The position numbers and the translations under genes were made by a program. From Rubrivivax sp. (GTDB lineage Bacteria; Pseudomonadota; Gammaproteobacteria; Burkholderiales; Burkholderiaceae_C): 38,163 bases of DNA. Positions 1-7,850 of this stretch are shown piece by piece. Within the stretch, counting starts at the first letter, position 1, and each line of letters begins with the position of its first letter. The notes beneath the pieces are model-generated. The model was not told the DNA's origin and made no database searches. It was given only the letters and a program-made list of their open reading frames with translations. The DNA lies in assembly GCA_021298085.1 (NCBI GenBank), contig JAJTDE010000028.1, positions 1 to 38,163 on the forward strand. Reading direction: 5' to 3'.

Positions 1-919
1 CCCGCTGGGCAATGCGCCCGCACAGGTAGGTCCAGACAAAGTGGGCCGCCGCCTGGCTGGTGATCTGCGCATGGTCGTAGGGTGGTGACACCTCCACGCA
101 GTCCATGCCCACCCAGTTCAGGTCAGCCAGTTCCTCCAGTACCGTCAGCACCTGGTTGCTGCTCATGCCGCCGGGCTCGGGCGTGCCGGTGCCGGGCGCA
201 AAGGCCGGGTCCAGGCAGTCGATGTCCAGGCTCAGATACAGCGGCACCGGCCCCAGGCTGGCCCAGCGCTGGCGCACGCCGTCCAGCAGGGGCCGCAGCT
301 GTGCCGGTCCGTCGAGGCCGCGCAGGCTGCGAGCGTCATGGATGATGCCGCCCTGGTCGCGCACGTACTCTCGGGCCGCCCGTTCGCCGGCCGAGCGGAT
401 GCCCATCTGCACAAAGCCTTCCGGGATGACAAGACCTTCCTGGATGGCCTCGGCCACCCAGGTGCCGTGGCCGCTGGGTTCACCAAAGTGGTCGAGCCAG
501 GTGTCGCAGTGCGCATCGAAGTGCAGCACGGCCAGGGGCTGCCCGAGGTGGGCGCGGTAGGCCCGCAACAGGGGCAGGGTCACCGAATGGTCGCCGCCCA
601 GCCAGACCATGTGGTGGCGCTGCAGCAGCGGCGCCAGGAGCGGCTGCAGCGCCGCACGCATGCCGCTCAGCGAGGTATTGGGCAAGGGCAGGTCACCCAC
701 GTCGGCCAGTTGGCCGGTGGGTGTCACCCCGAACAGCGGGTGCTCGGCATCGCACAGCATGTGGCTGGCCTGGCGGATGGCCGACGGCCCCATGCGGGCA
801 CCCGGGCGGTTGGTGGTGGACCCGTCCCAGGCCAGGCCGGCCACGGCAAAGGGCTCATCGCCACTGGGTGCGGGTACCTTCAGGAAGTGACCATGGCTCA
901 TGAACGCATAACTTGTCAC
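1..919 (-). CDS. speB: Agmatinase-family ureohydrolase (3' end cut by the window edge)
   Basis: Binuclear manganese ureohydrolase that would hydrolyse agmatine, or another guanidino compound, to an amine plus urea in the cytoplasm. About 306 residues are visible. Numbered from the GTG start, the metal-ligand motifs are all present: GGDHS (His111), DAHCD (Asp135, His137, Asp139) and the SLDIDCLDP block (Asp232, Asp234) followed by PGTGTPEPGG. The GTG at 917-919 is chosen because GGAGG at 930-934 lies 10 bases upstream; an in-frame ATG at 899-901 is the alternative but is far from that site. The C-terminus runs off the left edge. It diverges from the carboxylase-like gene at 1085. Substrate cannot be fixed from sequence: agmatinase, guanidinobutyrase and related enzymes share these motifs. 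Confidence 0.85.
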   Translation of the reverse strand, partial: MTSYAFMSHGHFLKVPAPSGDEPFAVAGLAWDGSTTNRPGARMGPSAIRQASHMLCDAEHPLFGVTPTGQLADVGDLPLPNTSLSGMRAALQPLLAPLLQRHHMVWLGGDHSVTLPLLRAYRAHLGQPLAVLHFDAHCDTWLDHFGEPSGHGTWVAEAIQEGLVIPEGFVQMGIRSAGERAAREYVRDQGGIIHDARSLRGLDGPAQLRPLLDGVRQRWASLGPVPLYLSLDIDCLDPAFAPGTGTPEPGGMSSNQVLTVLEELADLNWVGMDCVEVSPPYDHAQITSQAAAHFVWTYLCGRIAQR

Positions 920-925
920 GGCACT

Positions 926-934
926 ATGTCCTCC
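926..934 (-). promoter_or_regulatory. Shine-Dalgarno site deciding the ureohydrolase start
   Basis: Read on the minus strand the bases are GGAGGACAT. The GGAGG core (930-934) is 10 bases from the GTG at 917-919 and 28 bases from the first ATG at 899-901, so the GTG start is preferred. Confidence 0.6.
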
Positions 935-988
935 GGGTCATTTGAGTCGACGTGAACGGCGCAGAGCGCGGCCGTAACAATCCGTATT

Positions 989-1025
989 CACACCGTGTGC
1001 GATTGGCGTACACACCTGAAGTGTG
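989..1025. promoter_or_regulatory. Two inverted repeats with CACAC/GTGTG half-sites in a divergent promoter region
   Basis: The gap between the ureohydrolase and the carboxylase-like gene (920-1084) holds CACAC-C-GTGTG at 989-999 and CACAC-CTGAA-GTGTG at 1011-1025. The half-sites are identical, the spacers are 1 and 5 bases, and the centres are 24 bp apart. Two dyads with one half-site in a divergent intergenic region suggest binding sites for a dimeric regulator. The regulator is unknown and no convincing -35/-10 pair was identified. Confidence 0.4.
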
Positions 1026-1084
1026 CCCCGGATGGCGGCTTTGCCCCTGCGGCCCTGCCACCTTTTCTGCCTGCGGAGACTGCC

Positions 1085-3007
1085 GTGAACAGCAACGATG
1101 AGTCCGACATCCTGACCCTGAATGCCCCCGCGGCAGGCTGCGTCGTCACCCTGCTGGCCGAACCCGGGCGTGCCTTCGTCAGCGCACAGCCCTTGCTGCT
1201 GCTGGAGTCGATGAAGATGGAGGTTCCCGTGGAGGCGCCGTCAGCCGGGGAAGTGGTGCAGTGGTGGGTAGGCATCGGCGACATGGTCGACGCGGGTGAG
1301 CCGCTGCTGCGCTGGCGGCGGGCACCGGCAGCGCCGGCGACTTCCGCGGCTCAGCCCGCAGCCCACCCCGCACAGGCTCTGCGCCGCAGCGGCGGCGCCG
1401 CCACGGGGCAGCCCACCAGCCAGCCCACCAGCCAGCCCACCAGCCAGGGCGCCCCCGCCAGCACGGCCTGGCAAGGCCTGGCGCAACGCCGCAGCCTGCT
1501 CGACGATGACGCACGTCCCGACGCAATGGCGCGCCGGGCAGCCAGCGGCCTGCGCAGCGCGCGGGAGAACCTGGCCGACCTGCTGGATGCCGGCAGCTTT
1601 GCCGAATATGGGGCCCATGCCATCGCGGCGCAGCGCAGCCGCCGGCCGCTGCACGAGCTGCAGCGCCAGACGCCCGCCGATGGCCTGGTGTGCGGCACCG
1701 GTGCCGTGGACGGTTTGCCGGTGGCGGCCCTCGCCTACGACTACACCGTACTGGCCGGGACACAGGGCTACTGGAACCACGCCAAGAGCGACCGCCTGCT
1801 GGAGATCGTCGGGCGGCACGAACTGCCCGTGGTCTGGTTTGTGGAAGGCGGCGGCGGCCGCCCAGGCGACGTCGATGCGCCTGTGGTGGCGGGGCTGCAC
1901 TGCAGCACCTTTGCGCGTTGGGCCGCACTGGCAGGCCGCGTGCCTCGCCTGGCCATCGTGGCCGGGCGGTGTTTTGCCGGCAATGCCGCGCTCGCCGGGG
2001 CCAGTGACCTGATCATCGCTGTCAGGGGTGCGAACCTGGGCCTGGGCGGTCCGGCCATGATCGAGGGCGGCGGGCTGGGCCGTGTGCAGGCCGAGGAGAT
2101 CGGGCCGGTGTCGGTGATGGAGCCCAACGGGGTGGTGGACATCACCGTGGACAGCGAGGCTGAGGCCGTGGTGGTGGCCCGGCAGTTGCTGTCGCTGCTG
2201 ACCGCGCCGGTGCTGAAGCCGCCATCGCCTGCAGCCGCCTTCAGCGCCGGGGCCGATGCGCTGTGGCTGCGCGACGCACTGCCCGCCCGGCGCAACACCG
2301 TCTACGAGCCACGCCACATCGTGCGGGCCGTGGTGGACAACCACAGCTGGATCGAGTTGCGTCAGCATTTCGGGCAAGGAGTGGTCACCGGGCTGGCGCG
2401 CCTGGACGGCCAGGCGGTGGCGCTGGTGGCCAGCGACCCCCGGTTCCTGGGGGGTGCGCTGGACGCCGCTGCCTGCGACAAGCTCGCCCGCTTCATGCAG
2501 CTGGCCGACAGCTTCGGCCTGCCCCTGATCAGCCTGCTCGACACCCCGGGCTTCATGGTGGGCACCGCCGCCGAGGAGACGGCGATGGTTCGCCACGCCG
2601 GGCGGGTGTTTGTGCAGGCGGCGGCGCTGCGCGTTCCGGTGCTGAGCGTCGTGCTGCGCCGCGCCTACGGGCTGGGCGCGATGGCGCTGGCCGCCGGGCA
2701 CTTCCATGCGCCTGTGGCCATGGCTGCCTGGCCCAGCGCCGAGTGCGGCGCCATGGGGTTGGAAGGCGCCGTCAAGCTCGGCTTCCGGCGCGAGCTGGAG
2801 GCGGCCGCACCCGCACAACGCGATGCCTTGTTCCAGCAATTGCTCACGCAAGCGCTGGAAGACGGGGCGGCCCTCAACATGGCCAGCCACCTGGAGATCG
2901 ACAGCGTCATCGACCCGAGCGAAACCCGTCAGTGGTTGAGGCACCACCTGACGGTCGCCCGCCACCGGCCACTTCCGCCCCGGCGCACGCTGCTGGACAC
3001 CTGGTGA
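1085..3007 (+). CDS. Biotin carrier-carboxyltransferase fusion (acyl-CoA carboxylase type)
   Basis: A 640-residue protein. Residues 1-80 form a biotinyl domain with the biotinylation motif ESMKMEV (Lys44 is the expected biotin attachment site). A Pro/Ala/Gln/Thr/Ser-rich linker (about 85-140) contains three repeats of QPTS. From about residue 150 to the end is a full-length acyl-CoA carboxyltransferase domain (PF01039 type), with glycine-rich stretches such as LDTPGFMVG and a C-terminal half around YGLGAMALAAG. Such a protein would carry CO2 on biotin and transfer it to an acyl-CoA. The biotin carboxylase subunit that loads biotin is not encoded nearby. The GTG start at 1085 has GGAG at 1075-1078; the reading frame is open further upstream (to a GTG at 995) but that extension does not look like protein. 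The acyl-CoA substrate is unknown. Confidence 0.85.
   Translation: MNSNDESDILTLNAPAAGCVVTLLAEPGRAFVSAQPLLLLESMKMEVPVEAPSAGEVVQWWVGIGDMVDAGEPLLRWRRAPAAPATSAAQPAAHPAQALRRSGGAATGQPTSQPTSQPTSQGAPASTAWQGLAQRRSLLDDDARPDAMARRAASGLRSARENLADLLDAGSFAEYGAHAIAAQRSRRPLHELQRQTPADGLVCGTGAVDGLPVAALAYDYTVLAGTQGYWNHAKSDRLLEIVGRHELPVVWFVEGGGGRPGDVDAPVVAGLHCSTFARWAALAGRVPRLAIVAGRCFAGNAALAGASDLIIAVRGANLGLGGPAMIEGGGLGRVQAEEIGPVSVMEPNGVVDITVDSEAEAVVVARQLLSLLTAPVLKPPSPAAAFSAGADALWLRDALPARRNTVYEPRHIVRAVVDNHSWIELRQHFGQGVVTGLARLDGQAVALVASDPRFLGGALDAAACDKLARFMQLADSFGLPLISLLDTPGFMVGTAAEETAMVRHAGRVFVQAAALRVPVLSVVLRRAYGLGAMALAAGHFHAPVAMAAWPSAECGAMGLEGAVKLGFRRELEAAAPAQRDALFQQLLTQALEDGAALNMASHLEIDSVIDPSETRQWLRHHLTVARHRPLPPRRTLLDTW
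1409..1447 (+). repeat. 12-bp tandem repeat (three copies) in the carrier-transferase linker
   Basis: The unit CAGCCCACCAGC occurs three times in a row at 1409-1444, plus three more matching bases. It encodes Gln-Pro-Thr-Ser repeats in the flexible linker between the biotinyl and carboxyltransferase domains. Copies are identical, so copy number could vary by slippage without breaking the frame. Confidence 0.85.
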
Positions 3008-3128
3008 ACTGGGGACAGGCGACCGGACTGCCGCCCTGAACGGGGTGAGAATGACACTGCCGAGACCGCTGCCGGGCCGGGGAAACAGCCCGCTTAGGCG
3101 CCGCGCCGGCACGTCAGGGAAACTGCCT

Positions 3129-4043
3129 GTGAATACGATCGCCTTCATCGGACACGCCGTCTGGGACCACTGCTTCATGGTGCCCCGGCTGCTGGCTGAG
3201 CCGGGCAAGTTTGTGGCCAGCGCCTACTTCAGTCGGCCGGGCGGCATGTCGGCCAACGCGGCGCTGGCCGCACAACGGCTGCGGGACGCGCACTCGCCAC
3301 GCGTGGTGCTGGCCGCCCCGATGGGCACTGACGACGCCGGGCTGGCCCTCCACACCGCCCTCAGCGCCGCCGGCGTGGAGGTGCTGCCCAGCTGCGTGGT
3401 GTCGGGTGCACGCACCAGTGTCTCTGCCGTGTTGGTGGACGCCGATGGCGAGCGTCAGGGCCACAACGTGCGCGGCAATGCACAGGCCAGTTGTGCGCTG
3501 CCCGACGCCTCGTGGCTGGACGGCGTGGTCGCGCTGCAGGTGGACCCGCGCTGGCCTGAAGCCGCGGCCACGGCGCTGCAACTGGCCCGCCAGCGGGGCA
3601 TCGTGTCGATGCTGGATGGTGACGTGGCCCCGCCAGCGGTGCTGCGCCAGCTCGCGCCGCTGGCCGACTGGGCGGTGTTTTCCAGTGCGGGCCTGTGCGC
3701 CTGGGGCCAGCCTGAAGGCATGGCCGACGCGCCGGTGGAGCCGGTTGATGCGCTATTCCAGCGCCTCTGTGCGGCCCTGCCGCACACCCAACTGGTGGTG
3801 ACACTCGGGGCCGCGGGCCTGCTGTGGCGCGCTCCAGGGCAGCCCGTGGTGCACCGGCCGGCCCATGCCGTCGAGGTGGTCAACACCAACGGCGCCGGCG
3901 ACACGCTGCATGGCGCGTTGCTGCTCGCCCTGGCCGAGGGCCTGCCACCCAGCGAAGCGCTTCACTTTGGGGCGGCTGCGGCGGCATGCTCCGTCACGGG
4001 CCGGCCCTACACGCGGGCCCAGGCCATGTCGCTGCTGGCCTGA
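3129..4043 (+). CDS. PfkB/ribokinase-family carbohydrate kinase
   Basis: A 304-residue cytoplasmic kinase that would phosphorylate a sugar or sugar acid with ATP. The N-terminal substrate-binding glycine motif reads PGGMSANAALAAQRL, and the C-terminal PfkB signature NTNGAGDTLHGA holds the anion-hole glycines and the catalytic Asp. The GTG at 3129 is chosen because AGGGAA lies 7 bases upstream and the family begins with the IAFIG strand. A GTG at 3045 in the same frame would add 28 residues with no family character. The gene lies 121 bp after the carboxylase-like gene and converges with the sugar operon on the other strand, so a functional link with either is only a guess. Substrate is unknown. 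Confidence 0.85.
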   Translation: MNTIAFIGHAVWDHCFMVPRLLAEPGKFVASAYFSRPGGMSANAALAAQRLRDAHSPRVVLAAPMGTDDAGLALHTALSAAGVEVLPSCVVSGARTSVSAVLVDADGERQGHNVRGNAQASCALPDASWLDGVVALQVDPRWPEAAATALQLARQRGIVSMLDGDVAPPAVLRQLAPLADWAVFSSAGLCAWGQPEGMADAPVEPVDALFQRLCAALPHTQLVVTLGAAGLLWRAPGQPVVHRPAHAVEVVNTNGAGDTLHGALLLALAEGLPPSEALHFGAAAAACSVTGRPYTRAQAMSLLA

Positions 4044-4063
4044 CGCTGACCCACGTCGCAGCG

Positions 4064-4078
4064 CGCCCGAGCCGGGCG
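4064..4078. terminator. Short GC hairpin between convergent genes
   Basis: CGCCCG at 4064-4069, loop AGC, CGGGCG at 4073-4078. It lies in the 43-base gap between the kinase and SDR stops. There is no T-run on either side, so it is only a weak terminator candidate for both operons. Confidence 0.35.
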
Positions 4079-4086
4079 TCGCCCGC

Positions 4087-4893
4087 TCAGGTGATCACCG
4101 ACTGCTGGGCAATGCCCGCATCCACCAGCACATGCTGCCCGGTCATGCCATTGGCATCGTCGGCCGCCAGGAAGAGCGTCGGCCGGGCCACGTGGCCGGG
4201 CTCGAGCCGGATCTTCAGGCACTGGGCGTCCAGGAACTGCTGGTCGGCCGCGGCGTCGCGGTGCAGGCTGTTCTGACGCTCGGTGACGATGGCCCCCGGC
4301 ACCACGGCATTCACGCGGATCTGGCGCGGGCCGAGCTCTCGCGCCAGCGTGCGTGTGAGGCCCAGGATGCCGGCCTTGGCGGTGGTGTAGCCTGCCAGCA
4401 GTGGGCGCCCCCGCATCCAGCTGACGCTGCCCATGTTGATGATGCTGCCGCCACCGCGCGCCGCCATGCCCGGCACCACCGACTGGATCGCAAAGAAGTA
4501 GTGCTTGAGGTTCAGCGCCAAGCGGTCGTCCCAGTAGGCGGGCGTGACGTCTTCCAGGGCATGGCGGTCGTCACGACCGGCGTTGTTGACCAGCACGTCC
4601 ACAGGGCCCTGGTCCGCCATGCAGCGCGCCAGCAAGGCCTGGTAGGCCGGGATGTCGCGCACATCCACGGCCCCGTACCAGGGTTCGGCCAGGCCGCTCT
4701 GCAGGAGCTCGGTGCGCAAGGCGTCACCACCACCCTCACGGGTGCCGCAGAAGCTGACGCGGCAGCCCTGCTCGGCAAAGGCACGGACCAGCTCCGCACC
4801 GATGCCCGAGCTGCCGCCGGAGATGAAGACATGACGGCCCTGCAGCGAGGGGTAGCGGGCGTAGGCCGAGGCCCCGGCGACGGGCGGGTTCAT
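4087..4893 (-). CDS. Short-chain dehydrogenase/reductase (SDR), last gene of the sugar operon
   Basis: A 268-residue classical SDR, the usual length. The NAD(P) motif GGSSGIG is at residues 26-32, NNAG follows in the middle, and the active-site set is a Ser in the GSVSW segment plus YTTAK (Tyr and Lys). The C-terminus ends in LVDAGIAQQSVIT. In oxidative, non-phosphorylative sugar pathways an SDR of this type oxidises the sugar to its lactone, and that is the likely role here given the dehydratase and aldolase in the same operon. Its start codon overlaps the Gfo/Idh stop (ATGA at 4890-4893), indicating translational coupling. The sugar is not identifiable from the sequence. Confidence 0.88.
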   Translation of the reverse strand: MNPPVAGASAYARYPSLQGRHVFISGGSSGIGAELVRAFAEQGCRVSFCGTREGGGDALRTELLQSGLAEPWYGAVDVRDIPAYQALLARCMADQGPVDVLVNNAGRDDRHALEDVTPAYWDDRLALNLKHYFFAIQSVVPGMAARGGGSIINMGSVSWMRGRPLLAGYTTAKAGILGLTRTLARELGPRQIRVNAVVPGAIVTERQNSLHRDAAADQQFLDAQCLKIRLEPGHVARPTLFLAADDANGMTGQHVLVDAGIAQQSVIT

Positions 4894-6041
4894 GCGTCAG
4901 ACCCCGGGGCAGACGGGTTGGCGGCGGCCACATCGGGCCACAGCTCGCTCAGCGCCACCGGCCGGCCGAGTTCAATGCTGCGGTGCGCGGCCAGGCCGGT
5001 GGCCACGGCCTGCAGCCCCTCGGCCAGCGGGATCTCCGGCGGCAGGCCTTCGCGGATGGCCCGTGCAAAGCGTTCGTGTTCGACATAACTCGCGCCGAAG
5101 TGCTGGCCGAGGTAACGGATGTTGGTGTCGCGCACCTGGCGCACCGACACCCCGCGGCCCGTGCCCGAAGGCTGGCCCCAGACTTCCCGCTTGCCCCAGT
5201 CTTCGCGCCGGCCCACACGCAGCACACCCGACGGCAACAACGATTCGATCTTGCCTTCGTCACCCACGATGGTCACGTGTTCGGTGTCCAGTGAGTTTTC
5301 GGCAAACATGCACAGGTCCAGCAGCGCGCGGGCGCCGCTGGCGTAATCGACGATCACATAGGCGCTGTCCAGGATGTCCGGCACCCGGCCATCGATCACC
5401 TCGTCGAGGTGGTTCACGCGCTGGGCGCCGCTGGCAAAGACGCGGGTGGGCTGTTCCTGCAGGATGAGGTCCATCAGGTTGAAGTAGTGGCAGCACTTTT
5501 CCACCAGGGTGCCGCCGGTATTGGCGGAGAAGCGGTTCCAGTCGCCCACCTTGGGGTAGAAGGGTTCGCGGTGCTCGCGAATGGCCACCTGGTGCACACG
5601 CCCCACCATGCCGCCATGGGTCAGGCGGATGGCCTCGGCCACCGGCGGCATGTAGCGGTACTCCTGCGCCACCCAGGTGATGCGGCCGCGGTGCGGCCGT
5701 TGCCGTTCGCGCTGCAGCAGGTCCAGGCCGTCGGCCATGGTGGTGACCAGCGGCTTTTCCACGAGGATGTGCACGTCGGCGGCCAGCGCATCGCGCAGCA
5801 CGGCCGCATGGGTGAAGTTGGGGCTGGCGATGATGACCGCGTCACACAGGCCGCTGCCCAGCAGCTCGGCGTGGTGGGCAAACAACCGCGGCTGCCAGCC
5901 GCCGATCAGGGACGCTGCCGCGTCACGGCTGGGGCCATGGGGGTCGGCAATGGCCGTCACCTGCGCGCCGCCCATGGCGTGCAGGTTGAGCATGTGTTCG
6001 CGGCCCATGCTGCCGCAGCCGATGATGCCGTAGCGGATCAT
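4890..6041 (-). CDS. Gfo/Idh/MocA-family NAD(P)-dependent oxidoreductase
   Basis: A 383-residue enzyme. The N-terminal Rossmann domain starts IIGCGSMGREH, followed by ASPNFTH and the EKP motif with the catalytic Lys. The C-terminal half has GGTLVEKCCHYFNLMDLIL, where the family places its second active-site residues. These enzymes oxidise or reduce sugars, sugar acids or inositols. It starts 20 bp after the permease stop and its own stop overlaps the SDR start by 4 bases. The operon therefore encodes two different dehydrogenases. One may oxidise the transported sugar and the other a modified form or epimer, which is inference. The frame stays open upstream through the permease genes, but the start at 6041 matches the family N-terminus exactly. 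Confidence 0.88.
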   Translation of the reverse strand: MIRYGIIGCGSMGREHMLNLHAMGGAQVTAIADPHGPSRDAAASLIGGWQPRLFAHHAELLGSGLCDAVIIASPNFTHAAVLRDALAADVHILVEKPLVTTMADGLDLLQRERQRPHRGRITWVAQEYRYMPPVAEAIRLTHGGMVGRVHQVAIREHREPFYPKVGDWNRFSANTGGTLVEKCCHYFNLMDLILQEQPTRVFASGAQRVNHLDEVIDGRVPDILDSAYVIVDYASGARALLDLCMFAENSLDTEHVTIVGDEGKIESLLPSGVLRVGRREDWGKREVWGQPSGTGRGVSVRQVRDTNIRYLGQHFGASYVEHERFARAIREGLPPEIPLAEGLQAVATGLAAHRSIELGRPVALSELWPDVAAANPSAPGSDA

Positions 6042-6061
6042 GCGATGTTCCTGGTTGACGC

Positions 6062-6889
6062 CTAACCCTTGAGGCCACCCTGCGTGAGGCCACCCACCAC
6101 CCGTTCCTGGAACAGCGCGATCAGCACCGCCACCGGCACGATGGCCACGATCAAGGCCGCCGAGATGATGGGCCACGGAAACGTGAACTCCCCCTGGTAC
6201 AGCGTGATGCCCACCGGCACCGTGCGCATGGATGCCGAGGCATTCAGCGACAGCGCCAGCAGGAACTCGTCCCAGGCGTTGACAAAGGCCAGGATGCCCG
6301 CGGTGAAGACTCCCGGCGCGGCCAGCGGCACGACCACCCGCCACAGCGCGCCCATGCGGGTGCAGCCGTCGATCATCGCGGCGTTTTCCAGGTCCTTCGG
6401 GATGCTCTGGAAGAAGCTCACCAGCACCAGCGTGCACACCGGCAGGTTCAGCACCGTGTAGGGCAGCACCAGCGCCGTGTAGGTGTTCAGCAGGCCCAGC
6501 GCGCGCATGGTCTCGAAGATGGGCACCAGCAGGGTGACCAGCGGAAACATGCTGGAGGCCACGATGCAGGTGAGGATCAGCTGCCGGCGGCGCAGGTTCA
6601 GCCGCGCGATGGCATAGGCCGCCAGCGACGCGACGATCAGCGACACCACCGTGGACGCCGCCGCCACCACGAAGCTGTTGCCCAGGTACTTCAGCAGGGG
6701 TTGGTCGGTGAAAGCCTGCACATAGTTGGCCATCGTCGGGTTGTGCGGCCAGTAGGTGATGGGCTTGTTGACGAGTTCGGCCTCGGTCTTCAGCGAGGTC
6801 AGCAGGATCCACAGCGCCGGGAAGAAGCCATTGATGACCACGATCAGCGCCGCGGCCAGCACCCAGAAGCGCCCGGGCACGGCCTTCAT
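6062..6889 (-). CDS. ABC sugar transporter inner-membrane permease (MalG type)
   Basis: A 275-residue permease with about six hydrophobic segments, the first at FWVLAAALIVVINGFFPALW. The EAA-like loop that contacts the ATPase reads ENAAMIDGCTRMGALWRVVVP. This belongs to the carbohydrate uptake class 1 (CUT1) transporters and pairs with the preceding permease. The ATG at 6887-6889 overlaps the upstream permease stop as ATGA (6886-6889), which fixes the start; a longer frame to 6955 is out of keeping with the family. Confidence 0.92.
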   Translation of the reverse strand: MKAVPGRFWVLAAALIVVINGFFPALWILLTSLKTEAELVNKPITYWPHNPTMANYVQAFTDQPLLKYLGNSFVVAAASTVVSLIVASLAAYAIARLNLRRRQLILTCIVASSMFPLVTLLVPIFETMRALGLLNTYTALVLPYTVLNLPVCTLVLVSFFQSIPKDLENAAMIDGCTRMGALWRVVVPLAAPGVFTAGILAFVNAWDEFLLALSLNASASMRTVPVGITLYQGEFTFPWPIISAALIVAIVPVAVLIALFQERVVGGLTQGGLKG

Positions 6890-7794
6890 GAGGCACTCCG
6901 GCCAATGCGGCGGATGTAGAAACCCGTGACCACCAGCGACAGCGCAAACATGCACACCGCCAACGTGGAACCATAGCCGACATCGAGGTAGTCGATGGTG
7001 GTCTTGTGGATCAGCATGGCCAGTGTCTCGGTGCTGTTGCCCGGGCCGCCCTTGGTCATCGTGTAGGGGATGTCGAAGGTCTGCAGCGCGGTGATGGTGC
7101 GAAAGATCAGCGCCACGATGATGCTGGGCATCAGCATGGGCACGGTGATCTGCCAGAACTGCTGCCAGCGCCCGGCGCCGTCGACCTCGGCCGCCTCATA
7201 GAGTGATTTCGGAATCATCTGCAAGCCGGCCAGCAGGATCAGCGCCATGAAGGAGCTGGTCTTCCAGATGATGGTCAGGCAGATCGCGGCAAAGGCCCAG
7301 CTGGGGCTGAGCAGCCACATGGTCTGTTCGCTGCGACCCAGTCGGCGCAGCACGTCGTTGACCACACCGTATTCGGTGTGGAAGAACCAGGCAAAGATCA
7401 AGCCGGCAAAGGACAGCGGCAAGGCCCAGGGCAGCAGCAGCGCCAGCCGCACCGGCCACATGGGCAGCCGGTAGCGCTGGAACGGCAGGTTGGCCAGCAG
7501 CGCCAGCCCCAGCCCCACCACCAGCGCACCGGGCACGGTGATCAGCGTGATCAGCACGGTGTTGCGGGTGGCGTTCCAGAAGTCCTTGTCGGTGAGCACC
7601 AGCGCGTAGTTTTCCAGGCCCACAAAGCGCGCACCGCCGGCGCCTGACAGCCGCAGGTCGAAGAAGCTGTTGTAGAGCAGCTTGCCGATCGGGTAGACCA
7701 CGATCAGCAGCAGCAGCACAAAGGCCGGCGTGAGCAGCAGGAGCCCGAGCGTCTTTTCGCTCGGGTCACGCAGGCGATCCAGCAGTCGGGCCAT
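6886..7794 (-). CDS. ABC sugar transporter inner-membrane permease (MalF/UgpA type)
   Basis: A 302-residue CUT1 permease. A first transmembrane segment (about residues 17-38, LLLLTPAFVLLLLIVVYPIG) is followed by a periplasmic loop with VGLENYALVL, and further membrane segments. The EAA loop reads YEAAEVDGAGRWQQFWQITVP. It lies 56 bp after the substrate-binding protein gene and is translationally coupled to the second permease. The pair with the ATPase and binding protein makes a complete importer. Confidence 0.92.
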   Translation of the reverse strand: MARLLDRLRDPSEKTLGLLLLTPAFVLLLLIVVYPIGKLLYNSFFDLRLSGAGGARFVGLENYALVLTDKDFWNATRNTVLITLITVPGALVVGLGLALLANLPFQRYRLPMWPVRLALLLPWALPLSFAGLIFAWFFHTEYGVVNDVLRRLGRSEQTMWLLSPSWAFAAICLTIIWKTSSFMALILLAGLQMIPKSLYEAAEVDGAGRWQQFWQITVPMLMPSIIVALIFRTITALQTFDIPYTMTKGGPGNSTETLAMLIHKTTIDYLDVGYGSTLAVCMFALSLVVTGFYIRRIGRSAS

Positions 7795-7850
7795 GGGGTC
7801 AGGGGCGGGCGGCGCGCAAGGGGCTCTGGGGCTCTAGCTGCTCAACCGCC

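Noticed and set aside
970..980. GTAACA as a second copy of the GntR-like operator
   Set aside because: Only one half-site is present and the left arm does not match, so it is not a palindrome.
1241..3208. A 655-codon open frame antisense to the carrier-carboxyltransferase gene
   Set aside because: Low-complexity His/Gly/Gln/Arg-rich translation with no family motif; the opposite strand has clear domains. High GC content creates such antisense frames throughout this window (also 14927-16516 and 19908-21491 minus, 11214-13166 plus).
3129..4043. Kinase as a sulfofructose kinase linked to the possible sulfosugar route
   Set aside because: The substrate-binding region is only generically similar to that subfamily, and the oxidative pathway suggested by the neighbouring operon does not need such a kinase.
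4890..6983. A single 697-codon frame covering the oxidoreductase and permease region
   Set aside because: Only its last 383 codons encode a recognisable protein (Gfo/Idh); the upstream part is an out-of-frame shadow of the permease genes, whose own frames show membrane segments and EAA loops.
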